Shown here one piece after another: positions 26,976 to 35,174 of a stretch of DNA of 64,000 bases (position 1 is its first letter; every line of letters starts with the position of its first letter). The position numbers and the translations under genes were made by a program. The stretch comes from JAJPKK01 sp963781195 (GTDB taxonomy: Bacteria; Pseudomonadota; Alphaproteobacteria; Rhizobiales; Xanthobacteraceae): NCBI GenBank assembly GCA_963781195.1, contig CAWAEZ010000014.1:175088-239087 (forward strand), given 5' to 3'. The notes beneath the pieces are model-generated. The model searched no databases and was not told where the DNA came from. It was given only the letters and a program-made list of their open reading frames with translations.

Positions 26976-27461
26976 TCAGCCCGGTTTGCGCAGCGGCACC
27001 ATCATCGTGCGCTCGAACCGCAGGACCTCGACGGCATCCTGGTTCAGGGTCTTCGTCTCCACTTTGACGATGCCGCGGTCCGGCCTCGACTGCGACACCC
27101 GCGCCTCGAGCACCGTCGAAATGGCGTAGAGGCTGTCGCCGTGGAACACCGGCGCCTGGTGACGAATGCCGTCCATGCCGAGGTTCGCCAGCGCGCGGGC
27201 GGCGAGATCGCGGGAGCTCATTCCGACCGAGAGGCTGAGCACGAACAGCCCATTCACCAGGCACTGGCCGTGTCCGATCGTGGCGGCATAGGCTGCGTCG
27301 AAATGGATCGGATTGCCGTTCATGGTGATCATCGAGAACCACGTGTCGTCGGCTTCGGAAACGGTCCGGCCGGGCCAGTGGCGGAAGACGCGGCCGACGG
27401 TGAGGTCTTCGAAGTACCCGGCCACCGAATCGGGCGGCGTCGAAAGATCGTCGGTCATCAC
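26976..27461 (-). CDS. MaoC-like hot-dog dehydratase
   Basis: A 161-residue single hot-dog domain of the MaoC family, which adds water to enoyl-CoA type double bonds. The hydratase motif is NGNPIHFDAAYAA near residue 48, with conserved Asp/His spacing. The opening YFEDLTVGRVFRHWPGRTV is typical of mesaconyl-CoA hydratase and related itaconate-pathway enzymes. The start overlaps the stop of tctA by 4 bp, so the two are translated together. With the CoA transferase two genes upstream the pair could make and hydrate a CoA ester, for example mesaconyl- or itaconyl-CoA. Confidence 0.87.
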   Translation of the reverse strand: MMTDDLSTPPDSVAGYFEDLTVGRVFRHWPGRTVSEADDTWFSMITMNGNPIHFDAAYAATIGHGQCLVNGLFVLSLSVGMSSRDLAARALANLGMDGIRHQAPVFHGDSLYAISTVLEARVSQSRPDRGIVKVETKTLNQDAVEVLRFERTMMVPLRKPG

Positions 27462-28960
27462 GCGGCATCCTTGATGCGCTGGGCTTTCCTGCGCGCATAG
27501 ACCGGCGCCAGCACGACGAAAAGAACGAGTGCGGCGGCCAGCGCCAAAAGGGTCAGGCTGAAGGGGTCCTCGAAGAACGGCGCCAGGCTGCCGTCGGACG
27601 CGATCAGCGCCCGGCGCAGGTTTTGATCGAAGATCGGACCGAGCAGCATGCCCAGGATGATCGGCGCGAGCGGAACGTCGGCCCGTCGCAGGAAGTATCC
27701 GAAGATCCCCATGGAGACCGCCAAAATCATCGAGAACCTGACGCCGTTGTCGGCATAGGCCCCGATCAGGCTCAGCACGAGAACGACGACGCCGAGCACC
27801 GCGGGCTGCACCGCGCGCACCCGCATCAGCGGCCGGATGAGGGCGAAGCCCCAGAAGGCGACCGCACAGTTCGCCACCAGCAATGCCGCGATGATCGCGA
27901 ACACCAGGTCCGGATTCGACGTGAGCAGATCGGGGCCGGGCACGACATTGTGCAACTCGAATCCGCCGAGAATGACCCCGGCGCTCGCCGTCGATGGAAC
28001 GCCCAGCGCCAGCAGCGGAATGAGAGAGGCGCCGACCATGGACTTGTCGGCGGCCTCGGGCGCAAGCAGGCCGTCGAGCGCGCCTTTACCGTAATTCTCC
28101 GGCTCCTTGGAAACGAAACGGGACAGCGAGTAGGCGAGCCACGACGCGATGCTGGCGCCGCCGCCGGGGAGAACGCCGATCACCAGCCCGACGGCACTAC
28201 CGACTCCCATGGAACGGCTGTGGCGCAGAAAGTCGCTCCACCCGAACCACACCGGCTTCTGCGCCTCGCGGCTCGACATCAGCAGCCCGCGTTCGGCCAG
28301 GATCAGACCTTCGGACACGGCAAACAGGCCGATCAAGGAGGGCACCAGAGGCAGGCCGCCGTAGAGATCGGGCACCCCGAAGGTGAAGCGCGGCGTGGCC
28401 GTGATCGGATCGAGTCCGACCACGCTGAACAACAGACCCAGCATGGCGGCGGCGAGCGCCTTGATGTGCGAGCCCATGGCGATGCTCGACATCGCGGTGA
28501 AGCCGAGCACCGCGAGCGCGGTATACTGCACGGGGCCGAAGCGGGCCGCCTCCTGCGCCACCGTGCCCAGCAGCAGCACCAGAAATACGATCCCGATCAG
28601 CCCCCCGACGAAGCCCGCCCAGATCGCGCCCTGCAGCGCCTTGCGGGCAAGCCCGCGCTGGGTGAGCTGGAAACCATCCAGCGTCATCACCGCGGATTCG
28701 GGCGCGCCGGGGGTGTTGAGCAGCGTCGCGGTGATCGATCCGCCATATTGCGCACCGGTGTAGATCGAGGCGAGGAACGACACCCCCTCGAGGGCCGTCA
28801 TCGAATAGGTGAAAGGCAGCGAGATGGCGAGCGCGCCCGGCGCGCTCAGCCCCGGCATTGCGCCGCCGAGGATTCCGAGGCCGGCCCCCAGCCCGATTAA
28901 TCCCACCAACTTGATGTTGACGGAGATGTCGGCCAGCGCGTGAACGATATCCCACAGCAT
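27458..28960 (-). CDS. tctA: TctA-family permease, large membrane subunit
   Basis: A 500-residue integral membrane protein with about 11-12 hydrophobic segments; it is the channel of a tripartite tricarboxylate transporter. The conserved Gly-Pro-Gly motif appears as LGILGGAMPGLSAPGALAI near residue 28 and again in the pseudo-repeat VLPGGGASIASWLAY near 265. GAQYGGSITATLLNTPG near 68 is the family signature. The start lies 2 bp behind the tctB stop. It forms a set with tctB upstream and the binding protein at 30.7-31.7 kb, all on the minus strand around the CoA transferase. Confidence 0.95.
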   Translation of the reverse strand: MLWDIVHALADISVNIKLVGLIGLGAGLGILGGAMPGLSAPGALAISLPFTYSMTALEGVSFLASIYTGAQYGGSITATLLNTPGAPESAVMTLDGFQLTQRGLARKALQGAIWAGFVGGLIGIVFLVLLLGTVAQEAARFGPVQYTALAVLGFTAMSSIAMGSHIKALAAAMLGLLFSVVGLDPITATPRFTFGVPDLYGGLPLVPSLIGLFAVSEGLILAERGLLMSSREAQKPVWFGWSDFLRHSRSMGVGSAVGLVIGVLPGGGASIASWLAYSLSRFVSKEPENYGKGALDGLLAPEAADKSMVGASLIPLLALGVPSTASAGVILGGFELHNVVPGPDLLTSNPDLVFAIIAALLVANCAVAFWGFALIRPLMRVRAVQPAVLGVVVLVLSLIGAYADNGVRFSMILAVSMGIFGYFLRRADVPLAPIILGMLLGPIFDQNLRRALIASDGSLAPFFEDPFSLTLLALAAALVLFVVLAPVYARRKAQRIKDAA

Positions 28961-28962
28961 CT

Positions 28963-29412
28963 TCAGAACAACCCGCGCGGCAGCTCGATGCCCAACGCCC
29001 GCTGGAACAGGAATGCGATGCCGAGCACGGCGGCGAGCGTGAGGGCGATCGTCGATATTCTGCGGACGCCGGAGACCGTCATGACGACGAGGACCAGCGC
29101 AGCGGTGTCGAGCATGAAGCCGAGGGTATTGATCAGCACGAGGTAGACGACGAGCGCCACCATGATGGTCGGCGCGATCCAGAGGCTTCTCGGCGAGCCG
29201 CCGTCGTGGACGGCGTTTTCGGGGCTCGCCACCCGTTCCGCCCGAAACGACAGCCCAGCAAACAACACCAGGAACGACGACGCGGCGAGCGGCACCAGCC
29301 CCACCAGGACGTCGTCGCGCATCATCTGATAGCCGTAGAAAATGCCGACCAGGCCGATGAGCAAGCAGCCGCTATACGAAATCCATTCCGAAACGCTGAT
29401 CCTCGCCGTCAT
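28963..29412 (-). CDS. tctB: TctB-family small membrane subunit
   Basis: A 149-residue protein with four predicted transmembrane segments (near residues 10-30, 38-55, 78-95 and 105-135), the usual make-up of TctB, the small partner of TctA. Motif content in this family is low, so the call rests on size, topology and position directly before tctA. Its start overlaps the CoA transferase stop by 4 bp. Confidence 0.87.
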   Translation of the reverse strand: MTARISVSEWISYSGCLLIGLVGIFYGYQMMRDDVLVGLVPLAASSFLVLFAGLSFRAERVASPENAVHDGGSPRSLWIAPTIMVALVVYLVLINTLGFMLDTAALVLVVMTVSGVRRISTIALTLAAVLGIAFLFQRALGIELPRGLF

Positions 29413-30626
29413 GCCGGCCGTGCCGGCCCGGAGACCGCTTTCTCTTCAAGAAGAGCCGCGATTTCCGTGTCGGAGTAACCAAGCTCCGAGAGAACCGACA
29501 CGGTGTGCTCGCCAAGTCCGGAAGCGCCATGATCGAGCGAGCCCGGCGTGCGCGACAGCTTGATCGGGACTCCGACGACGGGCACCTCGACCTGATCTGC
29601 AGCCTCGAACACCGGCTCGATCATGGCATTGGCAGCGACCTGCGGATCGGCGAGCACGTCCTCGAGCGTCGCGACCGGGCCGTTGGGGACGCCGAACCGG
29701 TCCAGGACGTCCGCGATCTCCCGCTTCGATCGGATCTTCGTCACCTCGCTGACGATCGCCTCTAACTCCTGGCGATGCGCGACGCGGCTTTCGGTATTCG
29801 CAAAGCGCGGGTCGTCCTGCAGCTTCATGAGCCCGAAGGATTCGCAGAACCGGAGCCAGAACCGCTGCGTGAGGCAGGCGATGACGATGAAGCCGTCGCT
29901 CGATGGAAACGCCTGATAGGGCGCGATCTGCGGGTGCGCCGACCCCAGCGGGGCGGTCGGCCGCCCGGTCGCGAAGAAATACGGGATGAGGTTCGCCGTC
30001 AGCGCGATGCTGCTTTGCAGCAGCGATGTCTCCACCTTCTGTCCAAGGCCGTCCCGGTGCCGCGCCTGCAGCGCCAGCAGGATGCCGGTGACGGTCAGCA
30101 TCGCAGCGGAGAGGTCGGTGATGGGGACCGGCACCTTCGCCGGACCCGCGCCGGGATGCCCGGTGATCCCCATGATCCCGCTGCGCGCCTGGGCGAGGAC
30201 ATCCATCCCGAGACGGTCGCGATCGGGTCCGTGCGAGCCCCAGGCGGAAATCTCCGAATAGATCAGGCGCGGGTGCGCCGCGTGCAGGCTTTCGTAGTCG
30301 AGCTTGAGGCGTTCGACGGCGGGGATGCTGAGGTTGTGGACGAACACGTCCGCCCGCGCCAGCAGCCGATCCATGATCCTGCGGCCGGCCGGAGTCTTGA
30401 GATCGCAGGCGAGGCTGCGCTTGTTGCGATTGACCCCGTAGAAGTAGGCGCTCGAATTTGCGAAGGCGCCGTCCCGGCTGCGCATGTTGTCGCCGTCCAG
30501 CGCCTCGACGTTGACGACATCGGCGCCGAAGTCGCCCAGCATGGACAGGGCGAACGGACCGGCGGCGATGTGCGTGAGGCCGACGACGCGCAGGCCGGAA
30601 AGGGGCTTGACGGCTGACGACGTCAT
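29409..30626 (-). CDS. CaiB/BaiF-family (class III) CoA transferase
   Basis: A 405-residue enzyme that moves CoA between acids. The nucleophilic aspartate is Asp142 in RLGMDVLAQARSGIMG. GLTHIAAGPFALSMLGDFGADVVNVE near residue 15 and NRNKRSLACDLKTPAGRRI near 67 are typical of the family, and GQKVETSLLQSSIALTA near 205 follows. The ATG at 30626 (MTSSAVKPLSGLRV) starts just before the first conserved strand; an upstream in-frame ATG at 30686 adds a repetitive leader. It is translationally coupled to tctB. Likely role: activating the acid imported by the transporter with succinyl-CoA or a product CoA ester. Confidence 0.9.
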   Translation of the reverse strand: MTSSAVKPLSGLRVVGLTHIAAGPFALSMLGDFGADVVNVEALDGDNMRSRDGAFANSSAYFYGVNRNKRSLACDLKTPAGRRIMDRLLARADVFVHNLSIPAVERLKLDYESLHAAHPRLIYSEISAWGSHGPDRDRLGMDVLAQARSGIMGITGHPGAGPAKVPVPITDLSAAMLTVTGILLALQARHRDGLGQKVETSLLQSSIALTANLIPYFFATGRPTAPLGSAHPQIAPYQAFPSSDGFIVIACLTQRFWLRFCESFGLMKLQDDPRFANTESRVAHRQELEAIVSEVTKIRSKREIADVLDRFGVPNGPVATLEDVLADPQVAANAMIEPVFEAADQVEVPVVGVPIKLSRTPGSLDHGASGLGEHTVSVLSELGYSDTEIAALLEEKAVSGPARPA

Positions 30627-30665
30627 GGCCGGGATTGCACCGTCATGTGCTCTCGGATCTGTCGC

Positions 30666-30701
30666 TGCATCCGTTCTTGCGTCCATTCTTGCATCTGTTC
30701 T
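30666..30701. repeat. Three 12-bp imperfect tandem repeats in the CoA transferase leader
   Basis: Units TGCATCCGTTCT, TGCGTCCATTCT and TGCATCTGTTCT follow without gaps in the 93 bp between the binding protein stop and the CoA transferase start. The period is a multiple of three. If the longer start at 30686 were used, part of the array would be translated. Confidence 0.75.
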
Positions 30702-30719
30702 AGAGCCCCTTGCTTGCGC

Positions 30720-31724
30720 TCATTTCTTGGCATTCTTCAAAAGTCCGAGCGAGTCCTTGATCTTGGCCATCTCCGCCGCGACCTTCTTGGTGAATTCGGC
30801 GCCCGGCAGGAAATCCCATTCGATCGAAGCGGACTTGAGATAGGCCGCGAACTCCGCGTTGTCGGGCAGACGGGCCAGCGCGCTTTCGAGCGTCTTCAGG
30901 ATCTCCGGCGGCGTCCCGTCCTTGACGACGATGGTATGCCACAGGTGCGTCTCGTCTTCCGGATAACCGAGGCTCGCGACCGTCGGGACGTCGGGAACGA
31001 TCGGGACCGGCTCCTTCGCCGTGACCAGAATGCCGTTCAGCTTTCCAGCCTTGATGAACTGGCTGACGGCGGAGGCATCCACCATCACCGCATCGATGTT
31101 GCCGCCGACGACCGCGGTGACCGCCTGGGTGCCGGACGTATAGGGAACCCACGAATATTCGAAGCCGGCGCTCTTGGCGACCAGCGCCGCAGCGTAGTGC
31201 TCCATCGAATTCTGGCCGTAGCCGGTGATGCTCAGCCGGTGGCTCTTGGCGTATTCCTTGAGCTCGGCGAGCGTGTGCACGTTCAGCTTTGGATTGACAG
31301 CCAGCGCGAAGTCGCCGCTGTCGGTCTGCGCCACGAAGTTGAATTGCGACACCTTGAACAGGCTGGCCAGGCTGGTGTTCATCGAGACTTCGAAGCTTGC
31401 GGACTGGATGAGCAGGGTCGCGCCGTTGGCCGGTTGCGACAGCAGATAGCTCATGGCCGCGGCTCCATCGCCCCCGACCTTGTCGTCGACCACGATCCGC
31501 CACGTGGGATTTTGCGTCTGAAGCGCTTTGGCCATCTGACGCAGCAGGATGTCCTTAGGCGCGCCGGCCGCCGAGTCGGAAATCATCATGATGGTCGGCG
31601 GCGGCCAGGAGGTCTGGGCGCCCGCGGACGTTGCGCCCGCTGCGATCAGGTCCGCTGCGATCAGGCCCGCCGCGATCAGCGAAGGCGCCAGCCGGCGAAG
31701 CGGCGTCGTGACGGAGTGCGCCAT
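30720..31724 (-). CDS. tctC: Tripartite tricarboxylate transporter (Bug/TctC) binding protein
   Basis: A 334-residue periplasmic receptor and the probable partner of the TctA/TctB pair just downstream in the same direction. The signal peptide (residues 1-36) holds a five-residue repeat LIAAG-LIAAD-LIAAG and ends at SAGAQTSW. The mature part follows the family: WRIVVDDKVGGDGAAAMSYL near 75, VPYTSGTQAVTAVVGGNIDAVMVD near 185 and IPDVPTVASLGYPE-like text near 240. The first mature strand (PTIMMISDSAAGAPKD) departs from the usual Bug start, so it belongs to a divergent branch that may bind another acid. Confidence 0.87.
   Translation of the reverse strand: MAHSVTTPLRRLAPSLIAAGLIAADLIAAGATSAGAQTSWPPPTIMMISDSAAGAPKDILLRQMAKALQTQNPTWRIVVDDKVGGDGAAAMSYLLSQPANGATLLIQSASFEVSMNTSLASLFKVSQFNFVAQTDSGDFALAVNPKLNVHTLAELKEYAKSHRLSITGYGQNSMEHYAAALVAKSAGFEYSWVPYTSGTQAVTAVVGGNIDAVMVDASAVSQFIKAGKLNGILVTAKEPVPIVPDVPTVASLGYPEDETHLWHTIVVKDGTPPEILKTLESALARLPDNAEFAAYLKSASIEWDFLPGAEFTKKVAAEMAKIKDSLGLLKNAKK
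31636..31680. repeat. Three 15-bp tandem repeats inside the signal peptide codons
   Basis: CCCGCTGCGATCAGG, TCCGCTGCGATCAGG and CCCGCCGCGATCAGC follow head to tail. On the minus strand they encode LIAA plus Gly or Asp three times in the hydrophobic core of the tctC signal peptide. Gain or loss of a unit keeps the frame and would change the length of the hydrophobic core. Confidence 0.85.
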
Positions 31725-32053
31725 TTTCGTTTCCCTCTCCCATCGACGATATGGCCGGGCTTGGAACGGCCCGTGCCTGCATTTTTGTATGATCGGTGAG
31801 ACCCTGCGTTTGGTGCCTGCTGGCCAAGTGCAACGTCACCACAGGTCGCAAGTCCTGTGTCCGAAGTTTCCACCGCGAATCTCTGGGCCGAGCTCCTGCA
31901 GCGCCACCGACCGGCGGTCGCGATGACGAGTTGCATCGATGCGGCGAAATCCTGATAACGCCGTTGAGGTCAACGGCGCAAGCAAATCCTCCCGCTGCGA
32001 CAGCAGCCGCGCCGGTGCGTCGCACCCTTGGATCGTTGGCCTGTGATCACAGC
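31725..32053. other. Gene-free stretch upstream of tctC
   Basis: About 330 bp with only short, unconserved open frames. It should hold the promoter of the minus-strand tctC-CaiB-tctB-tctA-maoC run. No sigma-70 boxes stand out, and I see no RNA gene. Confidence 0.45.
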
Positions 32054-32078
32054 GCTACCGAACGTACCGTTCGGTAGC
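32054..32078. promoter_or_regulatory. Perfect 25-bp palindrome, TetR-type operator candidate
   Basis: Two perfect 11-bp arms, GCTACCGAACG and CGTTCGGTAGC, flank a TAC spacer. The core ACCGAACG-N-CGTTCGGT is the kind of site bound by TetR/AcrR-family repressors. It lies 47 bp after the stop of the HlyD-family gene and 330 bp before tctC. No tetR gene is in the neighbourhood. As an RNA hairpin it would be strong, but it has no T-run on the minus side, so an operator is preferred over a terminator. Confidence 0.55.
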
Positions 32079-32124
32079 TTTCACTTGTCCCCGCCGAGAC
32101 GACGGGGCTCAACGGGGGAATCGG

Positions 32125-33174
32125 CTACTTTCCGGTGCTGCTCGTGCAGGGCGCGAATTGGACCGACACGTGCAACCCGATCGGGACGTGCTGATCGTTC
32201 GGGACGGACAGCATCACTTGCCTGGACTGCCGCGGCGAAATCACCGCGGGAGGCGTTTCGACGACAGCGCCGACGTTCTCGACGGCACCGTCCATCTGCA
32301 TGGCGGTTCCCTCCGCCGTGATATGGGCATGCTGACCGACGCAAAGCTTTGAAGAGGCGCCTTCGTCGACATACGCTCTGACGCGCCGGGAGCTGTCGTC
32401 CACCATGGTCAACAGGGTGACGGGAACCGTGGTGCTCACGAGTTGACCCGGCGTGACATGGGTGCTCAGCACCATGCCCGCAGTCGGCGCCTTGACCGCG
32501 CAGTAGTCCAGGAGCGTGGTCACCTCCTCGACGCGCCGCTTGGCCGCGTCGCGACGGGCGCGCGCTTCGGTAATGTCCTCCTCCCGGGAGCCGGCCTTGA
32601 GCAGGGCCAGCTTGGCGCGCACCTCATCGAGCAGTGCGGCATCCATCCGCGCGTCCCGTTCGGCCTGGTCGATCTGCACGCGGGTGACGGTGAAGCCTTC
32701 ATGCAGCTGATGCGTCCGATCCAGCACCTTGATCGCTTCCTGCAGTCTCGCCTCCGCGAGACGTACGTTCGCGAGGCCGACGCTGATTTCTTCCGCCCGC
32801 GGACCGTGCAGGGCGCGCAGATACAGCGCTTCGCCGGCCGCGAGGTCAGCCTGGCGCGCCTCGAGCTCGTGCTCCAGATGACCGCATTCGATGCGGATGA
32901 GATGCTGGCCCTTGTCGACGTGATCGCCGGCAGTGACGAGCAGCTCCGCGATGGTTCCGGTCGCGGCGGTTCCGAGGGATAGCACGTCTCCGTTCCCTTC
33001 CATGCGTCCCTCGCCGGACAACGCCGTCGCCCCGGACATTGCAGGAGGCGATGGCGACCGCGGCTGCGTCGTGCCCACGCTGCTCAGCCCCCACCATCCG
33101 GCGGCAGTGGCGATGACAACCACGGGCAGATACTTTATGGCGGATCGGGTGTGTTGCTGCATTTGGGCACGCAT
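32125..33174 (-). CDS. HlyD/RND-type periplasmic adaptor, orphan
   Basis: A 349-residue membrane fusion protein: an N-terminal anchor (residues 12-32), a biotinyl-lipoyl half (TGTIAELLVTAGDHVDKGQHLIRI near 75), a long alpha-helical hairpin (about 100-210, rich in Glu, Arg, Ala) and the second lipoyl half with a beta-barrel (VKAPTAGMVLSTHVTPGQLV near 225). Such adaptors bridge an inner membrane pump to an outer membrane channel. No pump or channel gene is adjacent, so either the partner is elsewhere or the operon was lost. The start may also be the ATG four codons in. Confidence 0.85.
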   Translation of the reverse strand: MRAQMQQHTRSAIKYLPVVVIATAAGWWGLSSVGTTQPRSPSPPAMSGATALSGEGRMEGNGDVLSLGTAATGTIAELLVTAGDHVDKGQHLIRIECGHLEHELEARQADLAAGEALYLRALHGPRAEEISVGLANVRLAEARLQEAIKVLDRTHQLHEGFTVTRVQIDQAERDARMDAALLDEVRAKLALLKAGSREEDITEARARRDAAKRRVEEVTTLLDYCAVKAPTAGMVLSTHVTPGQLVSTTVPVTLLTMVDDSSRRVRAYVDEGASSKLCVGQHAHITAEGTAMQMDGAVENVGAVVETPPAVISPRQSRQVMLSVPNDQHVPIGLHVSVQFAPCTSSTGK

Positions 33175-33272
33175 ACAGTTTGCTCATCTCGCGACGAGAG
33201 TTTCGGCCCTTGCGCGAGGCTAACACCGGCCGGGCCGCAAGAAAAGGGTTTCGCAGCGCGTTTGAAACGCCT

Positions 33273-34718
33273 TCAGGCGATTTTCTTTCCGCCGACGGAG
33301 CTGTTGGCGACCGGGCGCCGGCTTTCGCAGAGCAGGGAGTGCAGCAGCACAAGGGTGACGCCACCCGAGATCACCGGCTGCGTGATCAGGAGCTTCACGA
33401 GCAGTGGCATCTGTGCCAGCACCTCCGGTGAAAGGAACATGCCGCCCAGCGCCACCAGCATGGCGAGGCCGGCAACGATGAACTTCCGGTCGTCCCAGTC
33501 GACTTTCGCCAGCATGTGCACGCCGTGCATGAACACGATGCCGAACAGCAGCGTGGCCGCCGCCGATATCACCGGCAGCGGCACCAGCACGAGCAGCAGG
33601 TCGAACTTCACGCACCCGCCGAGCACGATCAGCAGCACGCCGGCCGCCAGCGTGGCGTAGCGGGAGCCGATGCGCGTCGTGCGCAGCATGCCGATGTTGT
33701 CGGGATATACGATGGTGCTGAAGCCGGCGAACAGTCCCGCCAACACGCCGCCAAGGCCGATGGCGAACACGCCTTGCGACATGCGGGAGGAACTGACGGT
33801 CTGACCGTCCCAGCCGCCGACCATTTGATAGAGCGCCATCGAGCCGATGCTCGCGGGCAACAGGACGAGCAGGAACACGACGACGAGGTTGGCCTGCACC
33901 GAAAATCCGAACGGGAACAGCTGCGGCGTCACCAGGAGGGGCGCGTTGGCCACCGCGGCGAGCGAGACGGGGCGGACGATCGCATAGGCGATCGTGCCCG
34001 CAGCGAGGCCGATCAGGATCGCCGCGCGCCGGAACGCCCCACCCCACAGGCTGACCGCGACCACCACCGCGACGGCGAGAGTGCCGGTGAGGAAATTGAC
34101 CACGGGGAATCCCGGACTCTGCGGCAAGCCGATCCAGCCGGGAAGCGCGACGTTGGCCACCTGCAACATGATGAAGATGACGATCATGCCGGCGATGATC
34201 GGCGCCCGCAGGAAGCGCGCGAACAGCCCGATGACGCTGACGCCGCGGACGGGAAGGCTCAGGACGCACCAGATCACGGCCGCAACGAAGAACGAGCCGT
34301 AGGCGGCGCCGAGACCGCCGCCCTGGAGGTGGCCGACCGCGAGCAGGCTGGCGAAGCTCCCGGCGTAGGGGCCCTGAATGATCGGCAGCCGCAGCAGCAG
34401 CGCCGATTGCAGGATGGTGACGACGCCGCAGACGATGAAGGTCATTGCGTAGAGATAGGCGATCTGCTGCGGCGCGAGGTTGAACGAATGGCCGAGAAGC
34501 GCAGGGAATACGAACATCCCGGTCATGCCGAAGATGTTTTGGAGACCCAGGATCAGCAGCTGGTAGGCAGGCAGCTTCTGGTCGATGCCGACTTCGAAGA
34601 TTTTTTCCAACCGCGGGCTATCGGCCGCCTTGCCATCGGCGACCTCGCCGTCGACAACCTTGCCGTCGACCACCGTGCTATCGGCTACCTTGCCATCAAC
34701 CGTCGTGCCATCGATCAT
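33273..34718 (-). CDS. NCS2-family nucleobase permease (xanthine/uracil type)
   Basis: A 481-residue membrane protein with about 12-14 hydrophobic segments. LLILGLQNIFGMTGMFVFPALLG near residue 55 corresponds to the first NCS2 helix, where classical members have QHxxAM; here Gln is followed by Asn. GPYAGSFASLLAVGHL near 118 and the half-helix region near 300 (PASIGSMALYQMVGG) fit the family. The first 35 residues are a run of five-residue repeats built on V-D-G-K/E and are very acidic; this head is not part of the fold. The substrate may be a purine, a pyrimidine or an analogue. Confidence 0.82.
   Translation of the reverse strand: MIDGTTVDGKVADSTVVDGKVVDGEVADGKAADSPRLEKIFEVGIDQKLPAYQLLILGLQNIFGMTGMFVFPALLGHSFNLAPQQIAYLYAMTFIVCGVVTILQSALLLRLPIIQGPYAGSFASLLAVGHLQGGGLGAAYGSFFVAAVIWCVLSLPVRGVSVIGLFARFLRAPIIAGMIVIFIMLQVANVALPGWIGLPQSPGFPVVNFLTGTLAVAVVVAVSLWGGAFRRAAILIGLAAGTIAYAIVRPVSLAAVANAPLLVTPQLFPFGFSVQANLVVVFLLVLLPASIGSMALYQMVGGWDGQTVSSSRMSQGVFAIGLGGVLAGLFAGFSTIVYPDNIGMLRTTRIGSRYATLAAGVLLIVLGGCVKFDLLLVLVPLPVISAAATLLFGIVFMHGVHMLAKVDWDDRKFIVAGLAMLVALGGMFLSPEVLAQMPLLVKLLITQPVISGGVTLVLLHSLLCESRRPVANSSVGGKKIA
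34617..34718. repeat. 15-bp repeat array encoding the permease N-terminus
   Basis: Six to seven 15-bp units of the pattern GCCATCGGCGACCTT follow in phase with the permease gene and give the peptide repeat V/A-V/A-D-G/S-K/E. The array includes the start codon. Units differ by a few bases, so it is not a recent perfect expansion. Confidence 0.8.
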
Positions 34719-34788
34719 CGTGCACCTGTGCGCGCCCCGGACATAATTGTGCTTGGAGGCTTGGCGCTGCCAGCACGTTCTCCCCCCA

Positions 34789-34902
34789 TCACCCGCGGGC
34801 CATCAGAGCGACGCCGAAGCCGTTCGCGGCGTAGGCCCCGGTCGTAGCGCGCCCGACGCCCGCAGACGCGCCCGTGATGACACGTTTCGGAGCTCTGTGC
34901 AT
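34789..34902 (-). pseudogene. N-terminal fragment of a short-chain dehydrogenase
   Basis: A 37-codon frame, MHRAPKRVITGASAGVG followed by RATTGAYAANGFGVALMARG, reproduces the first strand, cofactor loop and first helix of an SDR and then stops. The rest of the enzyme is absent from the 70 bp before the permease gene. It is a remnant. Confidence 0.7.
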
Positions 34903-35174
34903 GACGGGACCCGCGCCTTCGCTTCGGAGCATCGGCGCCGCAGGAGGATTGCGGGGCCTGTCTCCTTGTCGAACCGAAACCTGAGGAGGGAGTTCCGACG
35001 TTCTCGAGGTCATGCAAGCGTCAATGCGACGCGCCGACCGAATCCGTTTCTCGGCCGGCTGTGCATACGCTGGGTGGCGCAAAGGTGCCGGAGCGGCCTG
35101 CGCTATGGAGGGCACGGCGCGTCGCGGCAGCATCTTCGCTCGACCGACAGATCGGCGGCGAGCGGGGGCGTCGG

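Noticed and set aside
32054..32078. The palindrome as an intrinsic terminator
   Set aside because: It lacks a T-run on the minus strand after the adaptor gene; a few T residues on the plus side have no gene to terminate.
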